Shown: positions 1 to 11,785, counted from the first letter of the stretch. The stretch: 64,000 nt of DNA from Xanthoparmelia taractica (GCA_033085395.1 JANQBS010000001.1:663826-727825), one strand, 5' to 3'. The notes: a model not told the origin generated them from the letters alone. Numbers and translations: made by a program.

Positions 1-432
1 TTCGCAGCTTCAAGGGCGGAGACTGACGTCCCAAGCTCTTCATTGTTCTCATCTTCGTCCGACTCGATACCAGAGTCGTATCCAGGGTCGTGTCCATCGA
101 CGGCTGTGTAGCCACCGGTGAAAAGCGGTGAGGAAGGGCGTGCTATATAGCGTTTGTAGAGGTAGTTGCCAAAGACGACGAGCCAGCAGGCTGCTTCGCC
201 GATGAACATTTGTGCTGTTTGAATCACAGGCATGGAGAATCGGCGGATTTGGGAGGGATCAGAGGAATCGCAGTTGGCGACACATTGGATGTCCTAGGGT
301 ATATTAGTCCTCACGAAGCCTTGATGGCTGGAGAGTGGAATAATCTACCTGATACTTGGACAACAGTGTGTTGCAGACGCCTGTGAGTAGCATCATTGCC
401 ACGAGGAAAGGGATCATTACTTGGTTTGCCAT
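1..432 (-). CDS. SLC35F6-like membrane transporter, 5' part (runs off window)
   Basis: Two exons on the minus strand: 349-432 (28 codons from the ATG at 430-432) and 1-293, joined in phase 0 across a 55-nt intron (294-348, GTAGAT...CTAG). The product begins with a hydrophobic helix (MIPFLVAMMLLTGVCNTLL), continues through IQCVANC and a second helix (MFIGEAACWLVVFGNYLY), then an acidic loop rich in D/E/G. The order 'first helix, TGxxNTLxxK, MF(L/I)GE' is that of SLC35F6 (ANT2-binding protein), a drug/metabolite-transporter-fold protein of organelle membranes; substrate not inferable. Only about the first 125 residues are present, and the remainder lies outside the window to the left. Confidence 0.7.
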
Positions 433-844
433 AGTAACAGAGAATATGTTTGTAAGAACCCTGGGATGGGCGAGATGTCAGGTTATGCTAAATAGTGGTC
501 ATGGAGAGTGTGTGAGAGAGTGGTCTTGTGCTTTGGTCAGATAGCCACCAACTCAGCTTCCGGAGTTTAACCGGGATTTGTCGAGCTGGAGTCACGTATT
601 CAACTCATCATACGGATGGAAGACTTGTTAAAAGAATAGCAATGAAATCCTTTAGCTATACTAGATCGCCTTATAGCAGCCAAAGCTTTTGCAGATCCTG
701 GTTGCCTCTAAGCACGTGCCAGTGATAGAGTCAAGCGCCAGCAATGCAGCAACCCCAACGATACCCTCTATCAGACCGAAACAACAAGTTTGTGACACAC
801 AGACGGAAGCCATCCCTGATCCCCCAGAATATTCATGGCCATCG
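433..844. other. Intergenic region between two minus-strand genes
   Basis: About 410 bases upstream of the transporter start and downstream of the Whi5-like stop. It holds only short overlapping frames without family signature; it should contain the transporter promoter. Nothing else recognised. Confidence 0.5.
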
Positions 845-1870
845 TCATCGCTCTTGCCTCAGATCAAGTAAGCCTATCGCTGCCTTGCCGCGAACAGCGC
901 TGCTAGTCAAGTTGTCTTCGTACTCGTAGTGTCTCTTTGAAATCCCCTCATTACTACCCGGCGGGCTGCTGAGTTGTCGTAAAGCCGTCGGCACCTTCTG
1001 ACGTGGCAACGCCGGGGTCCTGAACACATTTGCACTCTCTCTCTGGGTACCGTGATCTGGCGAGCAGGGGGGCGACGAGAGGTCCTGGGGACGTGCAATC
1101 GTTCGTGCCGAAAAGGCTGTAGGGAGTAAGACCGGGGCTGGAAGTAATTTGGGCAATGGCTGCTGGTCATTTCGCCGCAGTAGGGATTCCTGAGGTAACA
1201 GTGGGCCCTCCCGCGATATTCGGAGTTGCGACAGGGGAAGATTGGTCTGATTCGTCTGGACTTTAAAGTGCGCAAGCCGTAGACGGAGTCGTAGTGTCTC
1301 GGCATGCTGGAGATGATTTAGCACCACCTATGACTGAGCTGGAGACATTGTTGGCTCACCTGACTTATCCTCGACCGCAATGGCTGGGTCACCTCTGTAG
1401 CTGCAGTTTGCTGGGATACCATGGTATCGTCCGGATCAAAGTCCACGACTGAAGACATGGCAGAATCCTTGTAGCTGTTCTGAGAGTCGCCCTCACCCAT
1501 CTCTTCTGCTTGCTCTTCCGCATTGTTGTCGAATTGCATAGGTGGGGCAGATGGATAGATAGACATGGCCCCCGATAGCACTGGCTGCATCTAAGACAAG
1601 TCATGAGTGAGATCTCCATGTACTCACAGGGAAAGGATGGCTTACCTGTCCTAATGGAGCGTCGTCTTTTGGGGGACTGTGAGAGCGAACAGGTGACACT
1701 CGGACGCGAGATGTAGGCTGGGCAAACTCCGGCTCCTCCACTTCTTGTATCTGCCTTTTCTGGCCCATCGATGCCTTTCCCAACATTGTCATGCTAGAGG
1801 GCGAGCCAATCGTGTTGACAGGAAGGTCAACAAGAGCGCGACGAGACGGTGTTCTCTGTGCCATGTCCAA
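845..1870 (-). CDS. Whi5/Nrm1-family cell-cycle transcriptional repressor
   Basis: Three exons: 1646-1870, 1360-1590 and 845-1306, with introns of 55 nt (1591-1645) and 53 nt (1307-1359, with GCTAAAT branch and CTCCAG acceptor), both in phase 0; 305 aa. The second splice restores an uninterrupted reading into the family's diagnostic GTB box near residues 154-178 (LRLRLRLAHFKVQTNQ then NLPLSQL). The extreme C-terminus keeps the second conserved patch (LTSSAVRGKAAIGLL). The rest is low-complexity, Ser/Pro-rich and probably disordered, with SP/TP sites near the N-terminus that suit CDK control. Whi5/Nrm1 proteins bind SBF/MBF and repress G1/S genes; binding to those factors here is inferred from the motif. 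A second ATG two codons downstream (MAQRTPSR) could be the real start. Confidence 0.75.
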
Positions 1871-3778
1871 GAATCTGGTACCTTAGTTAGTCAACCTTGA
1901 CTTGAGAATGGGAAGTCGTCTAGGCTTGTTGGGAGCTGAAGCATACTATAGACAAACTGAAAGAGCTCGAGAAAGGGCAGACGAGACTGGGAGCCAAATG
2001 TATCAATTGTCAACAGCTCATTGAGCAGCTCCTAGGGCGAAGTATGTGATATCCTCAAATGAACGTAAGATAGGCGCCGAGCACAGCGCGTACGCGAGCT
2101 GCACAGGGTAAATAAGCACGTATAAATGAGGTTCTCGCGTTGTATATATTGATCTGAAGCTAAAGCTTCAAATCGCGAGAATACCGGAGGCCCGGGGAAT
2201 CTTCGGACCGGTCCTATTAGCGGCAATGTGTCAATTGGTCCGAAGCGGACGAGGGACGGTATCAGAAGCTCCTGCCGACTTTCTCCCACAGCCCCACGCA
2301 AAATAGTCGGCAGAGAATTCTGATACCGTCCCTCGGGAATCGTCCAGAGAGGACTGTCTTCTCAATTGGCTACCATGCATTCGACTCATGAGTGTCGCGT
2401 TTTCGGAGCATGCCCGTATGCGATTAGTAAAGGAATTTCCGGACGACTGTTGAGACGGAATCAACAATGTCAGCCTACGCAGCCAGCATGCAAGGCTGCT
2501 GACAGAAGTATTAATGCCTACTATGGTGCCGTCTCATGGATTCCGAGGAGCGAACGCAAACAGGTGGAATTCTCTCATGTGTTAAATTCTTGTTTAATTG
2601 GCCAAAAGGCCGAACCTGTATGGTTTGAGGATTGAATCTCTCAGATGTGCAAAAGCTGAGACGCGATTTTTCTTTGCCAGCTGGCCTGACACGCTGGACC
2701 AACTCTTACTGGAACTTCTTACGTCGCCAAAATCTAAGCGTTGACTGCCAAATTTGTCTTGCATCTGCTTTCATCCTAATTCTAGAGTGCGTGGAATAGA
2801 TGACTTATTTACAGTCTATTATTCCGTCACTGATTGCACTGCGGGAGATGGAGTCTTACCCACAACAACTCTCCGATCCGTCCAAGGTTTGATGCGCCAT
2901 GACATAGTCGGTCAAATGCTTCTCTTCCGCCTGCGATCCAGATTGGCCAACTATCTACAGTCTGCTATCGAAAGCTCGACAAGCAGTACGCCGGCAATTT
3001 CGGCGCAAAAACGGGGAAGCTGCGCCGGTAACAAGTTCAGTAAACAATTCTCCTAAAGACATGCGACGGGCTTATAACTCCGTTGGTATTTCAGATGGAA
3101 ATGCTGACTGTCCCGCGAGACGTCCGCTCCCAAGAAATTCCGAGTATCAGTTTCAAGTAGCGAGGTTCCAGGCAGAAATGAGATCATGTGGCGATAGCGT
3201 CTATTCGCTTACTTATCTTGATCTCGGTTGTAGTAGCACTCGAAACCAGCCTTTTGGCCTCAGAGACAGTTCGAGGACCGTCATGGAGCTCCGCTTAGTT
3301 CCGGGGCACAGGCACAGACTGGAGGTAGTTCAATGGTTCCAGTCATCGAACTTCGTTTTGGCATAACATAGGCAAGCACCATGACATTTCTTAGAGATTT
3401 ATTCATCTATCTGCACTCGATGTAACATTTCAAGCTGAGCTCCGTCAGTATCTTTCGGTTCTTCTAAAAATATGCGGCCGACGCACAAGTGCAGGGAAAC
3501 AGCACAGCCTCTTGTTGATGAGGCCGAACGTGGGCAGAACTGATGAGAACGAACAGCTTAGATATGCATATCTTATTATGCAAAATACGTGTATGTGGAC
3601 AACGTAGACCAAAAGGGCCAATGGGTCTTTTTGGCCTTTTGCAGATTGCGCTGGTATTGACCCCTAACCATCGTCACCAGCATTTGAGAGTGCGCTCCTA
3701 AAGATCAATTCTTTCTTTCTTCTTTGCCCATCCTAATGCACGGCTACCCGACGTTAACGTCCCCCTCCGTTCCTTCAC
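1871..3778. other. Intergenic region with foldback and decayed repeats
   Basis: Nearly 1.9 kb without a supportable gene. Frames up to 101 codons at 2754-3056 and 3061-3366 have no recognisable motif or convincing splice partner. The tract holds the 30-bp foldback at 2251-2334 and several scattered near-palindromic GGCCAAAAGGCC-like words (about 2600, 3250, 3610-3645), suggesting remnants of mobile DNA. Confidence 0.4.
2251..2334. repeat. 30-bp imperfect inverted repeat (foldback)
   Basis: Arms at 2251-2280 and 2305-2334 match at 26 of 30 positions when one is reverse-complemented; they share GAGGGACGGTATCAGAA at the outer end and TGCCGACT at the inner end, with a 24-nt spacer. Short CAATTG words lie outside both arms (about 2232 and 2364), so a MITE-like unit of about 135 bp is possible. 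Confidence 0.7.
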
Positions 3779-4342
3779 TCAGCTGACGTCCATCTCGTCC
3801 GCCACGTCATGAGGGACATTGGGATCATCAATACCAACTAGCGACACCTTGATCAACCCATCCGGCCCCGTAAGCATCCACCCGCCCGTCCGCTCCTTCT
3901 TCGAAACCCCAGCCGATTTCCGACACTTGACGCTGAGATCGTCCAGCGCGCTCTTCACCGCTATCCAGCTGCTCGGCGCTCTCGCCGAGGTCGCCAACTC
4001 CACCTGCGCCCGGCACCGCCCGAAGGTTTCTGTCCGGGGTAGCCGCCATATAGTGTTGTGGCTGGTGGAGTGGAAGGTGCCGCTGTCGTGCGTATCGGGC
4101 AGGTTGCGGATCGCGCGGAAGCATTCGGGAAAGCTGGGTCGGCGTTCGGATTTGAAGAAGCTGGTCTTGGCGCAGTGGAATTGGGGGGGCGGTGGGGCGG
4201 TTTGGGGTTCGAGGATGGGGTTGAAGAGGGAGAGGGTGGGTGGGGCGGTGAGGTTGCGGGGTATGAGCGTGGAGCATGCGGTGGGGGTTGAGAGGAGGAG
4301 GGTGGGGAGGAGTGAGAGTATGGTTGCTAAGCGGTAGGACAT
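3779..4342 (-). CDS. Small secreted protein, conserved type, function unknown
   Basis: Single-exon frame of 187 aa starting at 4342. Residues 1-23 form a typical signal peptide (MSYRLATILSLLPTLLLSTP, then TACS). The mature part has four cysteines (FHC, PECF, GRC, VKC), which could make two disulfides, plus the pattern LPDTHDSGTFHS and a tail GGWMLTGPDGLIKVSLVG. The coding strand is GC-rich, with a long open antisense shadow over the same interval. I do not know the function. The features suit an extracellular ascomycete protein and could suit an effector-like role, but no motif proves it. Confidence 0.65.
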   Translation of the reverse strand: MSYRLATILSLLPTLLLSTPTACSTLIPRNLTAPPTLSLFNPILEPQTAPPPPQFHCAKTSFFKSERRPSFPECFRAIRNLPDTHDSGTFHSTSHNTIWRLPRTETFGRCRAQVELATSARAPSSWIAVKSALDDLSVKCRKSAGVSKKERTGGWMLTGPDGLIKVSLVGIDDPNVPHDVADEMDVS

Positions 4343-6521
4343 TCTTCGCGTTTCTGAACCTGAGGAGAAGGTACGGGTTTTGTTGACCGAAGGGATGTGT
4401 ACATGAAGTCAGCTGCGTCGACTGCTTTTATTTGGCGGATGGGTGCAGCTAGATTGTACAGCCACGCCGAGTAATACCGGTGTCCTGGATGGCGCATAGA
4501 AAACATCCCACGTACACGGGTCGTCCCTCGCTAGAATGCTTGTCGGCTGATTAACGAAGCTTTTGCCGCGCCGTTGTGTATGGTAGGTCGGAGAGGCGCA
4601 CCATATGCAGCTACTTCAGGCAAGACACAAAACGATGAAACGTAGTGCTTCGCCTGCTTGCCTAATTGCGTAGTTCATCGCGTGCCCTCACGTGGAGTGG
4701 TAGGGATAAGTTGTGCGCTTCTACCTAGGCATTGGCGAATACGAGGAACAAGTAAAACCGAAGGATCATAAATAGTGTTGTGTATCTTCTCAGTGATTTA
4801 GATCTTTTGCGCGAGTACAAGTACTGGCTTCATGGAACAGAGTACGGCCATTTACGTAATTCGTGAGGCCGAGTAATAATTCGGGAGACTCGTGATGTTT
4901 GGATGTAGCGACATTGTTTGCAGACTTCGTCGACATCGTCAGTGTTTGACGCGAAAGCCTAAGAGATGGATTCCACGAACTTGAGTATGTAAGAAAATAG
5001 ATTGTTTCATCATTCTTTCTGCGTCACCTGAGTCAGTTTTGTAGCTGTGTTTTGCCTTCATATCCTTCTGAGCTGTACGAGTACAATGCGCTAAGGGTGA
5101 TTTTGGGAGTAAGCTCAAAGATGATTGCGAAATCTGATCCTGTGGTCTTCCCGCAGTCTCACAAAACAACCTTGCCGTGTCTCCGTGACGGTGGTTTCTG
5201 TCAACCTGCCCACTTGGGCCATTGCTGTCGCGTTGAGCGTTAGGTGCGTTTGAGCGTCTCCCCGCAGACTGGGACGTCCGAGGAACAACGCTCTGCTGGA
5301 TCTCTCGATGCAATCCTTGAGACGGATTTTCCCTGATACTCATGTGGTTGAGTTGTGGGTTTTGGCCCATTGGTAGGTGTGCAATCCGACACAAGAGCGA
5401 ACACATCGATCTGCATCTAGTTTCAAATCAAGTTGCAGAAAAAAGCGATGAGGATGATCCGGCCCGCTTCGTTGGGCTCGGAACTTGTTCGAAAGCGATA
5501 CGGAATAACAAGCTCTTACACAAAGAAAACGTTCTCGGAAGGAGATGCTTTGCGAGCCACAAGCACTTGCTCTAGAAAGCAGCGCTCGACAACGATGAGA
5601 TGACATGAACAACAAGGCCTTGATGGTAGATAGACAGCGTTGAAGCGATCAAAGCGAAGGTATCATCCCTAGAGCATGGACACCGAGTGGCAGGAATGAC
5701 TGATGTGAGAAGCAAGGAAGCTGTGCAGTGCATCATCACGTATCATCTTGGATTAAGATCCCTTGCGTCATCGGACTTTGATTCGATCGCTTAGCAAGGA
5801 AGCATCTTTGCCCTACTGCTTCTCACTCAACTGGAAAGAAAAGAACCTGGCTACGAATGTCTGCTTCGGACATCGAAAATAAGCTGATTTTGAACTTGGC
5901 GGGCTAAGCTTAGCTTAGCTTAGCGTACGGAGGTCTGCCGAGGAAGCCTTCAATTTGTTTTCCTTCTCCTTGTCTCCTTTCTTTTCTCCTTCCTACTACA
6001 GGGCATGTCCACCTCGGCTTTCAAACGGCATCACAAAAGCAGTGTCCCATTACCTCGTCTAGATCCTGTCTAAACCGTTATGCTCCGTCTTCCCCGCAGA
6101 TGGAGAGACAGCATAAGATGCTTGGCGCCGACCTGCCTAATGGAGAGATCCGAATATGCCTCATGTTGTCATGATGCATTGATATTTTCGAAGCACCGTT
6201 CCAGGATCCAATGATGGCAATTCCACCTTGTCTGAAAAAGTGGAATGAGAGATATACCTCAATACTACACGTTTAGATCTATGGACAATCGGGCAGGTCA
6301 CCGGGATGGTCAAGGCAGCACCTGCCCCTCCGGGCATGCTCGCTTGCCTATGAAGCCAGGGCGAAGCAAGTCATGCGCCAAGACGGCGGTCAGGAGCGAA
6401 TCATGGAGTGACAGCAGCCGTACCCACGACCTATATATCCTCTAGAGCACCCTTCTTCAGGGCACCCTCATCCTCTCTGCAGTACTTGGACTTCAAGTAC
6501 TGGTATTCCTTGAGCATCATT
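4343..6521. other. Intergenic region, no gene recognised
   Basis: About 2.2 kb between divergent genes. Frames at 4939-5406 and 5340-5615 on the minus strand lack motifs and overlap each other. A GCTTA-type short tandem lies at 5903-5925, then a pyrimidine-rich stretch at 5950-6000. The final 100 bases hold the TATA box of the carboxypeptidase gene. Confidence 0.4.
6432..6439 (+). promoter_or_regulatory. TATA-like box of the carboxypeptidase gene
   Basis: TATATATC lies 83-90 nt upstream of the start codon at 6522, a normal distance in fungi. Called from position and base composition only. Confidence 0.4.
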
Positions 6522-8515
6522 ATGCGTGCTGCAATCTTTCTCCCCGCGTTCCTTTGCGCATTATCAGCTGCAGCCTCTTCTGCCATCGATGCCTTCAAAC
6601 GTGTTGACAGACTCCTAGAGCCCAGGAAAGCTGCACAGCACATTGCACCAGCCCATAGCCATGAGCGACTGCAGAAGCGTGCATCGCCCTATCTCAACAA
6701 CGTCACACAGAGTTAGTGCATGGCAGATGTGATTCTCAATTCAGATCCTAACCAGGCACCAGAGTTTGTTGTTGACGGTACGAAGATACCGGATGTCGAT
6801 GTATGTTGGGAACGGAATGAAGGTGGCACTATAGGCTTATGAACCATACAGTTTGATGTCGGCGAGTCCTATGCTGGGTTGGTCCCAATATCGTCCGCCG
6901 CCAACGAGACTCGGAAGCTCTTCTTTTGGTATACCTAATCCAGGGGAGATGTCGTATACCATTACCATACTTACTACCAACATCCAGGTTCTTTCCCTCT
7001 ACAAACCCCGCTGCCACAGACGAGGTCGTCATTTGGTATGGCGGCCACGTCCATTCCTTCTGATGGGCGGCTGACTCATCGCTCCTAGGTTCAACGGTGG
7101 CCCTGGCTGCAGCTCCCTTAGTGGTCTCCTAACTGAGAATGGTCCCTTTACCTGGCAAGCCGGCACATTTGCTCCGACCCAGAACCCCTATACATGGGTG
7201 AACTTGACAAATATGCTCTGGGTTGAGCAACCTGTGGGCGTAGGATTTACTCAAGGGACTCCGGACATTGTTAATGAGGTGGAACTTGCACAACAATTCA
7301 TGGGATTCTACAAGAACTGGGTGGACGATTTCCAACTTCAGGGCAGTAAGGTCTACATCACTGGTGAAAGCTACGGAGGATACTATGTACCCTACGTAGC
7401 GGACGCTTTCATTAACGCCAAAGACAAGACGTACTACAATCTTGCGGGAGTGGCAATCAACGATCCGATTCTCGGTGATGGAGACTTGCAGCAGGAGGGT
7501 GGGCTGCTCACATGATTGTCCCAGAAATCCATGCTGACTCAATCTTAGTTCCGGTCATGCCATATGTGAATTATTGGAATAATACCTTCGCGCTGAACCA
7601 GAGCTTCATGGCCGCAGCTCAAGAGCGTGCCGACTCCTGCGGATATACCGACTATATCAACACCTACCTCACCTTCCCACCGCCTGGTCCATTCCCATTG
7701 CCAAAGAACAGCTCTCTGGACTGTGACATCTTCGACGATGTATTCGCTGCGGCGCTTGAAGTCAACCCATGCTTCAACATCTACCATATCCTCGACACAT
7801 GCCCTCACCTTTTCAACGTCCTCGGCATTGTCAACCCAGGTGACTACTTTCCTCCAGGAGCGCAAGTTTACTTCAACCGCAGTGATGTCCAAGCCGCTAT
7901 CAATGCGCCTGTTGGCACGAATTGGATGCAATGCACAGATATCAACGTCTTTGAAGGTCCTTACGGCAACAATTCTCAAGGTGACGAATCACTAGGTCCA
8001 GCTCAAGATGGAGTGTTGACACATGTCATTGAGTCTACAAATAATACCATCATTGGTGTTGGAGGGTTGGATTATTTGCTTCCCACCAATGGTACCCTAT
8101 TGGCACTGCAGAACATGACGTGGAATGGGCTTCAAGGGTTTCAGACCCCACCGGCAAACAATTTTTTCGTGCCCTATCATCCGGAGTATAATCTGGGCTT
8201 TCTTGCGGGAGCCGGGGACCTTGGGACGTGGGTGACTGAACGAGGCTTGACTTTCTATCAAGTCCAGCTGGCAGGGCACGGTAAGTAGCTTTGTGCACTT
8301 CAGCACAAAAACGAAGCTGACGTTTCCCAGAATTGCCTGGGTATACACCAGGGGCGGCGTACAGAGTTGTTGAACTGATGTTGGGAAGGATTTCGTCCTT
8401 GAGCCAAACCGGAGATTTCACCACCCAAACAGGCAACTACACAGGCACGGTGCCCCTCGTAAAGCGTCAAGGTTATGGCCGTATGGTGAATCATGGCCCT
8501 AGGGGTTATTCGTAA
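6522..8515 (+). CDS. Secreted serine carboxypeptidase (peptidase family S10)
   Basis: Seven exons: 6522-6711, 6763-6800, 6852-6928, 6988-7035, 7089-7498, 7549-8280, 8331-8515; all junctions keep phase and give 559 aa. Residues 1-20 are a signal peptide (MRAAIFLPAFLCALSAAASS). The S10 core is clear: SYAGLVPI, WFNGGPGCSSLSG (substrate-binding loop), nucleophile Ser212 in TGESYGGYYVP, Asp429 in GLDYLLPTNGT and His498 in GHELPGYTPG, the last formed across intron 6. Many N-x-S/T sites suit a glycosylated extracellular or vacuolar enzyme that removes C-terminal residues from peptides. The start was chosen at 6522 because it begins the signal peptide and follows a TATA box by a normal distance. Introns are 49-60 nt. 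Nothing looks damaged. Confidence 0.92.
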
Positions 8516-9406
8516 TTGCAGCATGGATGTCAGTTTGCCTAGAATAAGGAAATAGGTCTAGACGATTGCGATAATCCTAATGCTACTACGTATACGTTCA
8601 GATGGTTCCTACAGGATGACTCATGACACAGATCGACTGACATCTAGGCTACCGAGATCCCATCTGACATCGTCCGAATTGATGCCACTGGTTCAGAATG
8701 TGGCTGGTTCTTTAATACATGTTGGAACAACCCATAGAGATTGAGCCAATGGGGAGTCATTGATTGATTGTGAGAAGAAGCTGAAAAACGACAGAGCATT
8801 GAGTGACCGAAGACGACCCACAAGGCGGAAGACTCTACATTTCTGATTCCTACGATCTTTACATGGCTTCGAGGTTGTGCTTCCTCAAAGCCTCCTTTTA
8901 TGACTGAGCAATCCGTCCGGGCACCTTTTTATTCTGACTTCTCGGGACGCTACCCATCACATCCAAGAACATCAAGTTGTGGTGGGTCCATATCCGGCCA
9001 GAGCCTAGGTTTCCATGACACTTTCCAAACTTACACCGTTAATTGCCCCTATCCGCTTCATGGCTTTTGAACCTAGTTCTCCGCCTACTCCAACTGCTAC
9101 CGGCCATGCGCCACTGTTTTTGACGCTTTATGGTGTCTATCTCGTGTAACTGACGGCTGTCTACTATGTGTCAAATTGTCTCCAGTCTTCTCGCAGCGTT
9201 TTATAGTTGCTCCAAGCCACATTTGCAGCCTCATCACGCCAAGATATGGACAAGAGGTGAAGCTTTGTTATATATTCGTGTTCCCTACAGATGATTCGTG
9301 TCCTCTTGTTGCGCTCACTGTTCTTCGCTCTCACTACCTATACTGAGAGGCAGTCCCCTTCCTGCCACCCGACCACCTCATCGTTGTTCGCTTTCGGTCT
9401 CCCAAA
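8516..9406. other. Intergenic region
   Basis: About 0.9 kb between two plus-strand genes for secreted proteins. No coding frame with a motif; the end is pyrimidine-rich as in fungal core promoters. Confidence 0.5.
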
Positions 9407-10087
9407 ATGCATCTCTCCCTCATAGCCACCCTCCCCCTCCTCTCCGCCCTCCACACCCTCGCCGCCGCCCAACGTAGCACCGACGCCAACGGCTGCTCAA
9501 CCTTCGAACCCACCGCCGCCTACCAAATCTACTCCGCCATCCCCGACCTCTCCACCGACCTCACCATCCCAGGCTATACCGATTCGACCAACGGCACCAC
9601 CACCAACAGCACGCGCCTCGCCACCAAGAGACTCCACCCGTCCAAATTCCGCCGCTCCGCCCACGTCCCCTTCACCTTTTACGTCTCCCAGGACGCCAAC
9701 CACACCAACAACCAGGACCTCGTCGTCGCCTTCTCGGGTCTCCCTTGCTCCGGCCCCGGCCCCTTTAGCTTCGAGTTCAACTTCCAGCCCCAGTCCGCCT
9801 ACTTCACGAGCGGACAGGGCCAGATCAACATGTTCCGCGTCAACACGCTCGACTTGGGCACGAACCCGACGTATAATTCCATTGAACCGCTGACGGGGAG
9901 TCTGGTCGGCACGTTTGAACTGCCGAAGGTTGGGGCCGATGAGCCGAAGCTGTTGTACTTGAATCAGCTCGTTTGTCAGGATCAGCTGGTGTTGAGGTTT
10001 GGGATCTCGAGGTATAGTAGTCAGGAGGGGAGTGTGGCGTATATGAACTCTGGGGGGATGGGGTTGAGGGAGAGGAGTGGGTGTTAG
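9407..10087 (+). CDS. Secreted protein, function unknown
   Basis: Intronless frame of 226 aa with strong C-ending codon bias in its first half. The start has a good context (CCAAAATGC). Residues 1-21 form a signal peptide (MHLSLIATLPLLSALHTLAA). The mature protein has four cysteines (NGC, LPC, LVC, SGC), several N-glycosylation sites (NGT, NST, NHT) and a beta-rich middle (FTFYVSQD, LVVAFSGLPC, FSFEFNFQP), as in fungal cell-surface or But2-like beta-sandwich proteins. The But2 comparison is weak and is an inference. It is the second secreted product next to the carboxypeptidase, but 0.9 kb separates them and there is no sign of shared regulation. Confidence 0.7.
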   Translation: MHLSLIATLPLLSALHTLAAAQRSTDANGCSTFEPTAAYQIYSAIPDLSTDLTIPGYTDSTNGTTTNSTRLATKRLHPSKFRRSAHVPFTFYVSQDANHTNNQDLVVAFSGLPCSGPGPFSFEFNFQPQSAYFTSGQGQINMFRVNTLDLGTNPTYNSIEPLTGSLVGTFELPKVGADEPKLLYLNQLVCQDQLVLRFGISRYSSQEGSVAYMNSGGMGLRERSGC

Positions 10088-11785
10088 GGTAGGGGGAACG
10101 GGAAGGGGGAGGGGGGGGTTGTAATGGATGTGGGGGGTTGGGTTGGAGGTTGGAGTTCGTTGGTAGTTGGTAAGGGATATGGGTGCGGATAAATGTTATA
10201 AGGACATGCATGTGTTGTGTGCAAAATATTTGCGCGCTGTCGTTCAGTTCGTGCCTGCGGCTCCGAAGTGGAACTATGGAGTGCCTGTTCCTTGCACCAT
10301 ATGCAAATATACACACGCCTGGGATTCTCAACGTGTTACACGCGCCCTCATCCGGCGTGATACTTGTTTTTGCCGGTAAGGACGATTACGGCGATTGAGC
10401 TTCTACGATAGCAAAGAACAAGTGAATTTCACAAGTCTCCCACCCCAGTCCTCTACAGGTACCGTGCCTCCTCTTTACATGCTACCATGAACACGTAAGC
10501 GGTGACTTGCGTGCTCTGTCCATGTCGTAGCACCCTACCTCCTCCTTTTCCTCCTCCTCCCCAGTCGCAGAGTGGCTACTGCTCGCACGAAGGACACTCA
10601 CATGGCCAGTGATCGCTGTTGCCCAACGACTATATTCGAACGCTATGATACCGTTTCCCGAACGCCATGCCCATGCGCATGCCCGTTCCCATCTCCCTAC
10701 CACCACCCCTCACTCTCACCATCTCCGCGTCTCCCATCCCCCCTCCCCACACTCCTTCACGCTACAGTCTAGACAAACGCGAAACGGAGATCCCATCCTC
10801 GTCTTGCCTGGCACACTTACATATACGTCACCTTGCCCCCTGGCCCCTTCCTTGTTTCTTTCCTTCCTTCCATCTTCTTTTTCAGCGACTCACATATTTA
10901 CTCGGCGTATACCACCTGACCTCCCCGAAACTACGGCTCTAGTCTGATGCGCTAATTGTAGGATGAGCTTCTTGTGGGAGAAGAAGATAGTGGGGATGGG
11001 TTTGTTGGTTTTTTGGGGATGGTGTTGGACGGTGTTGAGGGCGGGGCTGGGGACGAGGACGGACACGAGGCGTGGTGTGGTGTTCTGGGCGCGCGGTGTT
11101 GGGAGCGGGTATTGGGTTGGTTTGCTTTTATTGGGGAATGGAAGAGGGGGGTTAGAGGGGGTGGGGGGGGGGGGGGGGCCTGTTGAAGGGGAAGTTGGTG
11201 TTGACGGTTGGGTTGCAGAGGTTGTGGACGCGAGATGTGGATAGCTTTGCTGGCTGTGTTTGGTTGTTTTGGGGGCGTAAAGGGGCTTCTATGGTGCTGT
11301 GTGAAGAAGTGTATAGTCAGCTCAGGGGGTTGGGGGTGGTTTCATGCTGCGGTTAAAGGAGGCGATTTTCTAGAGTGATGATATAATGCATTTTCTCATG
11401 AAAGACCATGGATATATTGTTCTGACTCTTGTCGTGAACGCGGTGGGAAGCCGTTGATTGTATTAGAGAACAGGCGAGAGACTGTGGCGATTAAACTTTG
11501 CGGTGACTGGAGTATTTCTTGATTTTCCATTCAGTATTTCGAGGTTCTGGATAGATTAGCTGCTTGCCAATGGTGGGCAATGAGAGTGGGACTGTAGAAG
11601 AAATTGACCCTTTGCATCGAGAACGTCTGAGACTTTCAAGGTTGGGGTCTATCGCTATGGGGATATGCATCATGTATTCGATGTGGTTCATCGACGAAGC
11701 GGAACAGCATGTAGACGGGCAGATGAGCGAAAAGAGCCAAGTCAAAGGTAAGGTTAATCATTGATCTTGCGAAATCTGGGTCTTG
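10088..11785. other. Strand-asymmetric low-complexity intergenic region
   Basis: About 1.7 kb. 10088-10160 is almost pure purine; 10540-10930 is C/T-rich; 10965-11250 is strongly G-rich and includes an uninterrupted G run of about 18 at 11161-11178. The open frames here (e.g. 10609-10947, 10963-11244) only reflect that composition. From 11380 to 11785 lies the 3' flank of the convergent ATPase gene. Confidence 0.5.

Noticed and set aside
3819..4337. 172-codon plus-strand frame opposite the small secreted protein
   Set aside because: It is the antisense shadow of a GC-rich gene; the minus frame has a signal peptide and regular cysteines, the plus frame has neither.
10609..10947. 112-codon plus-strand frame
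   Set aside because: Composition is a product of a C/T-rich tract; no start context, motif or splice partner.
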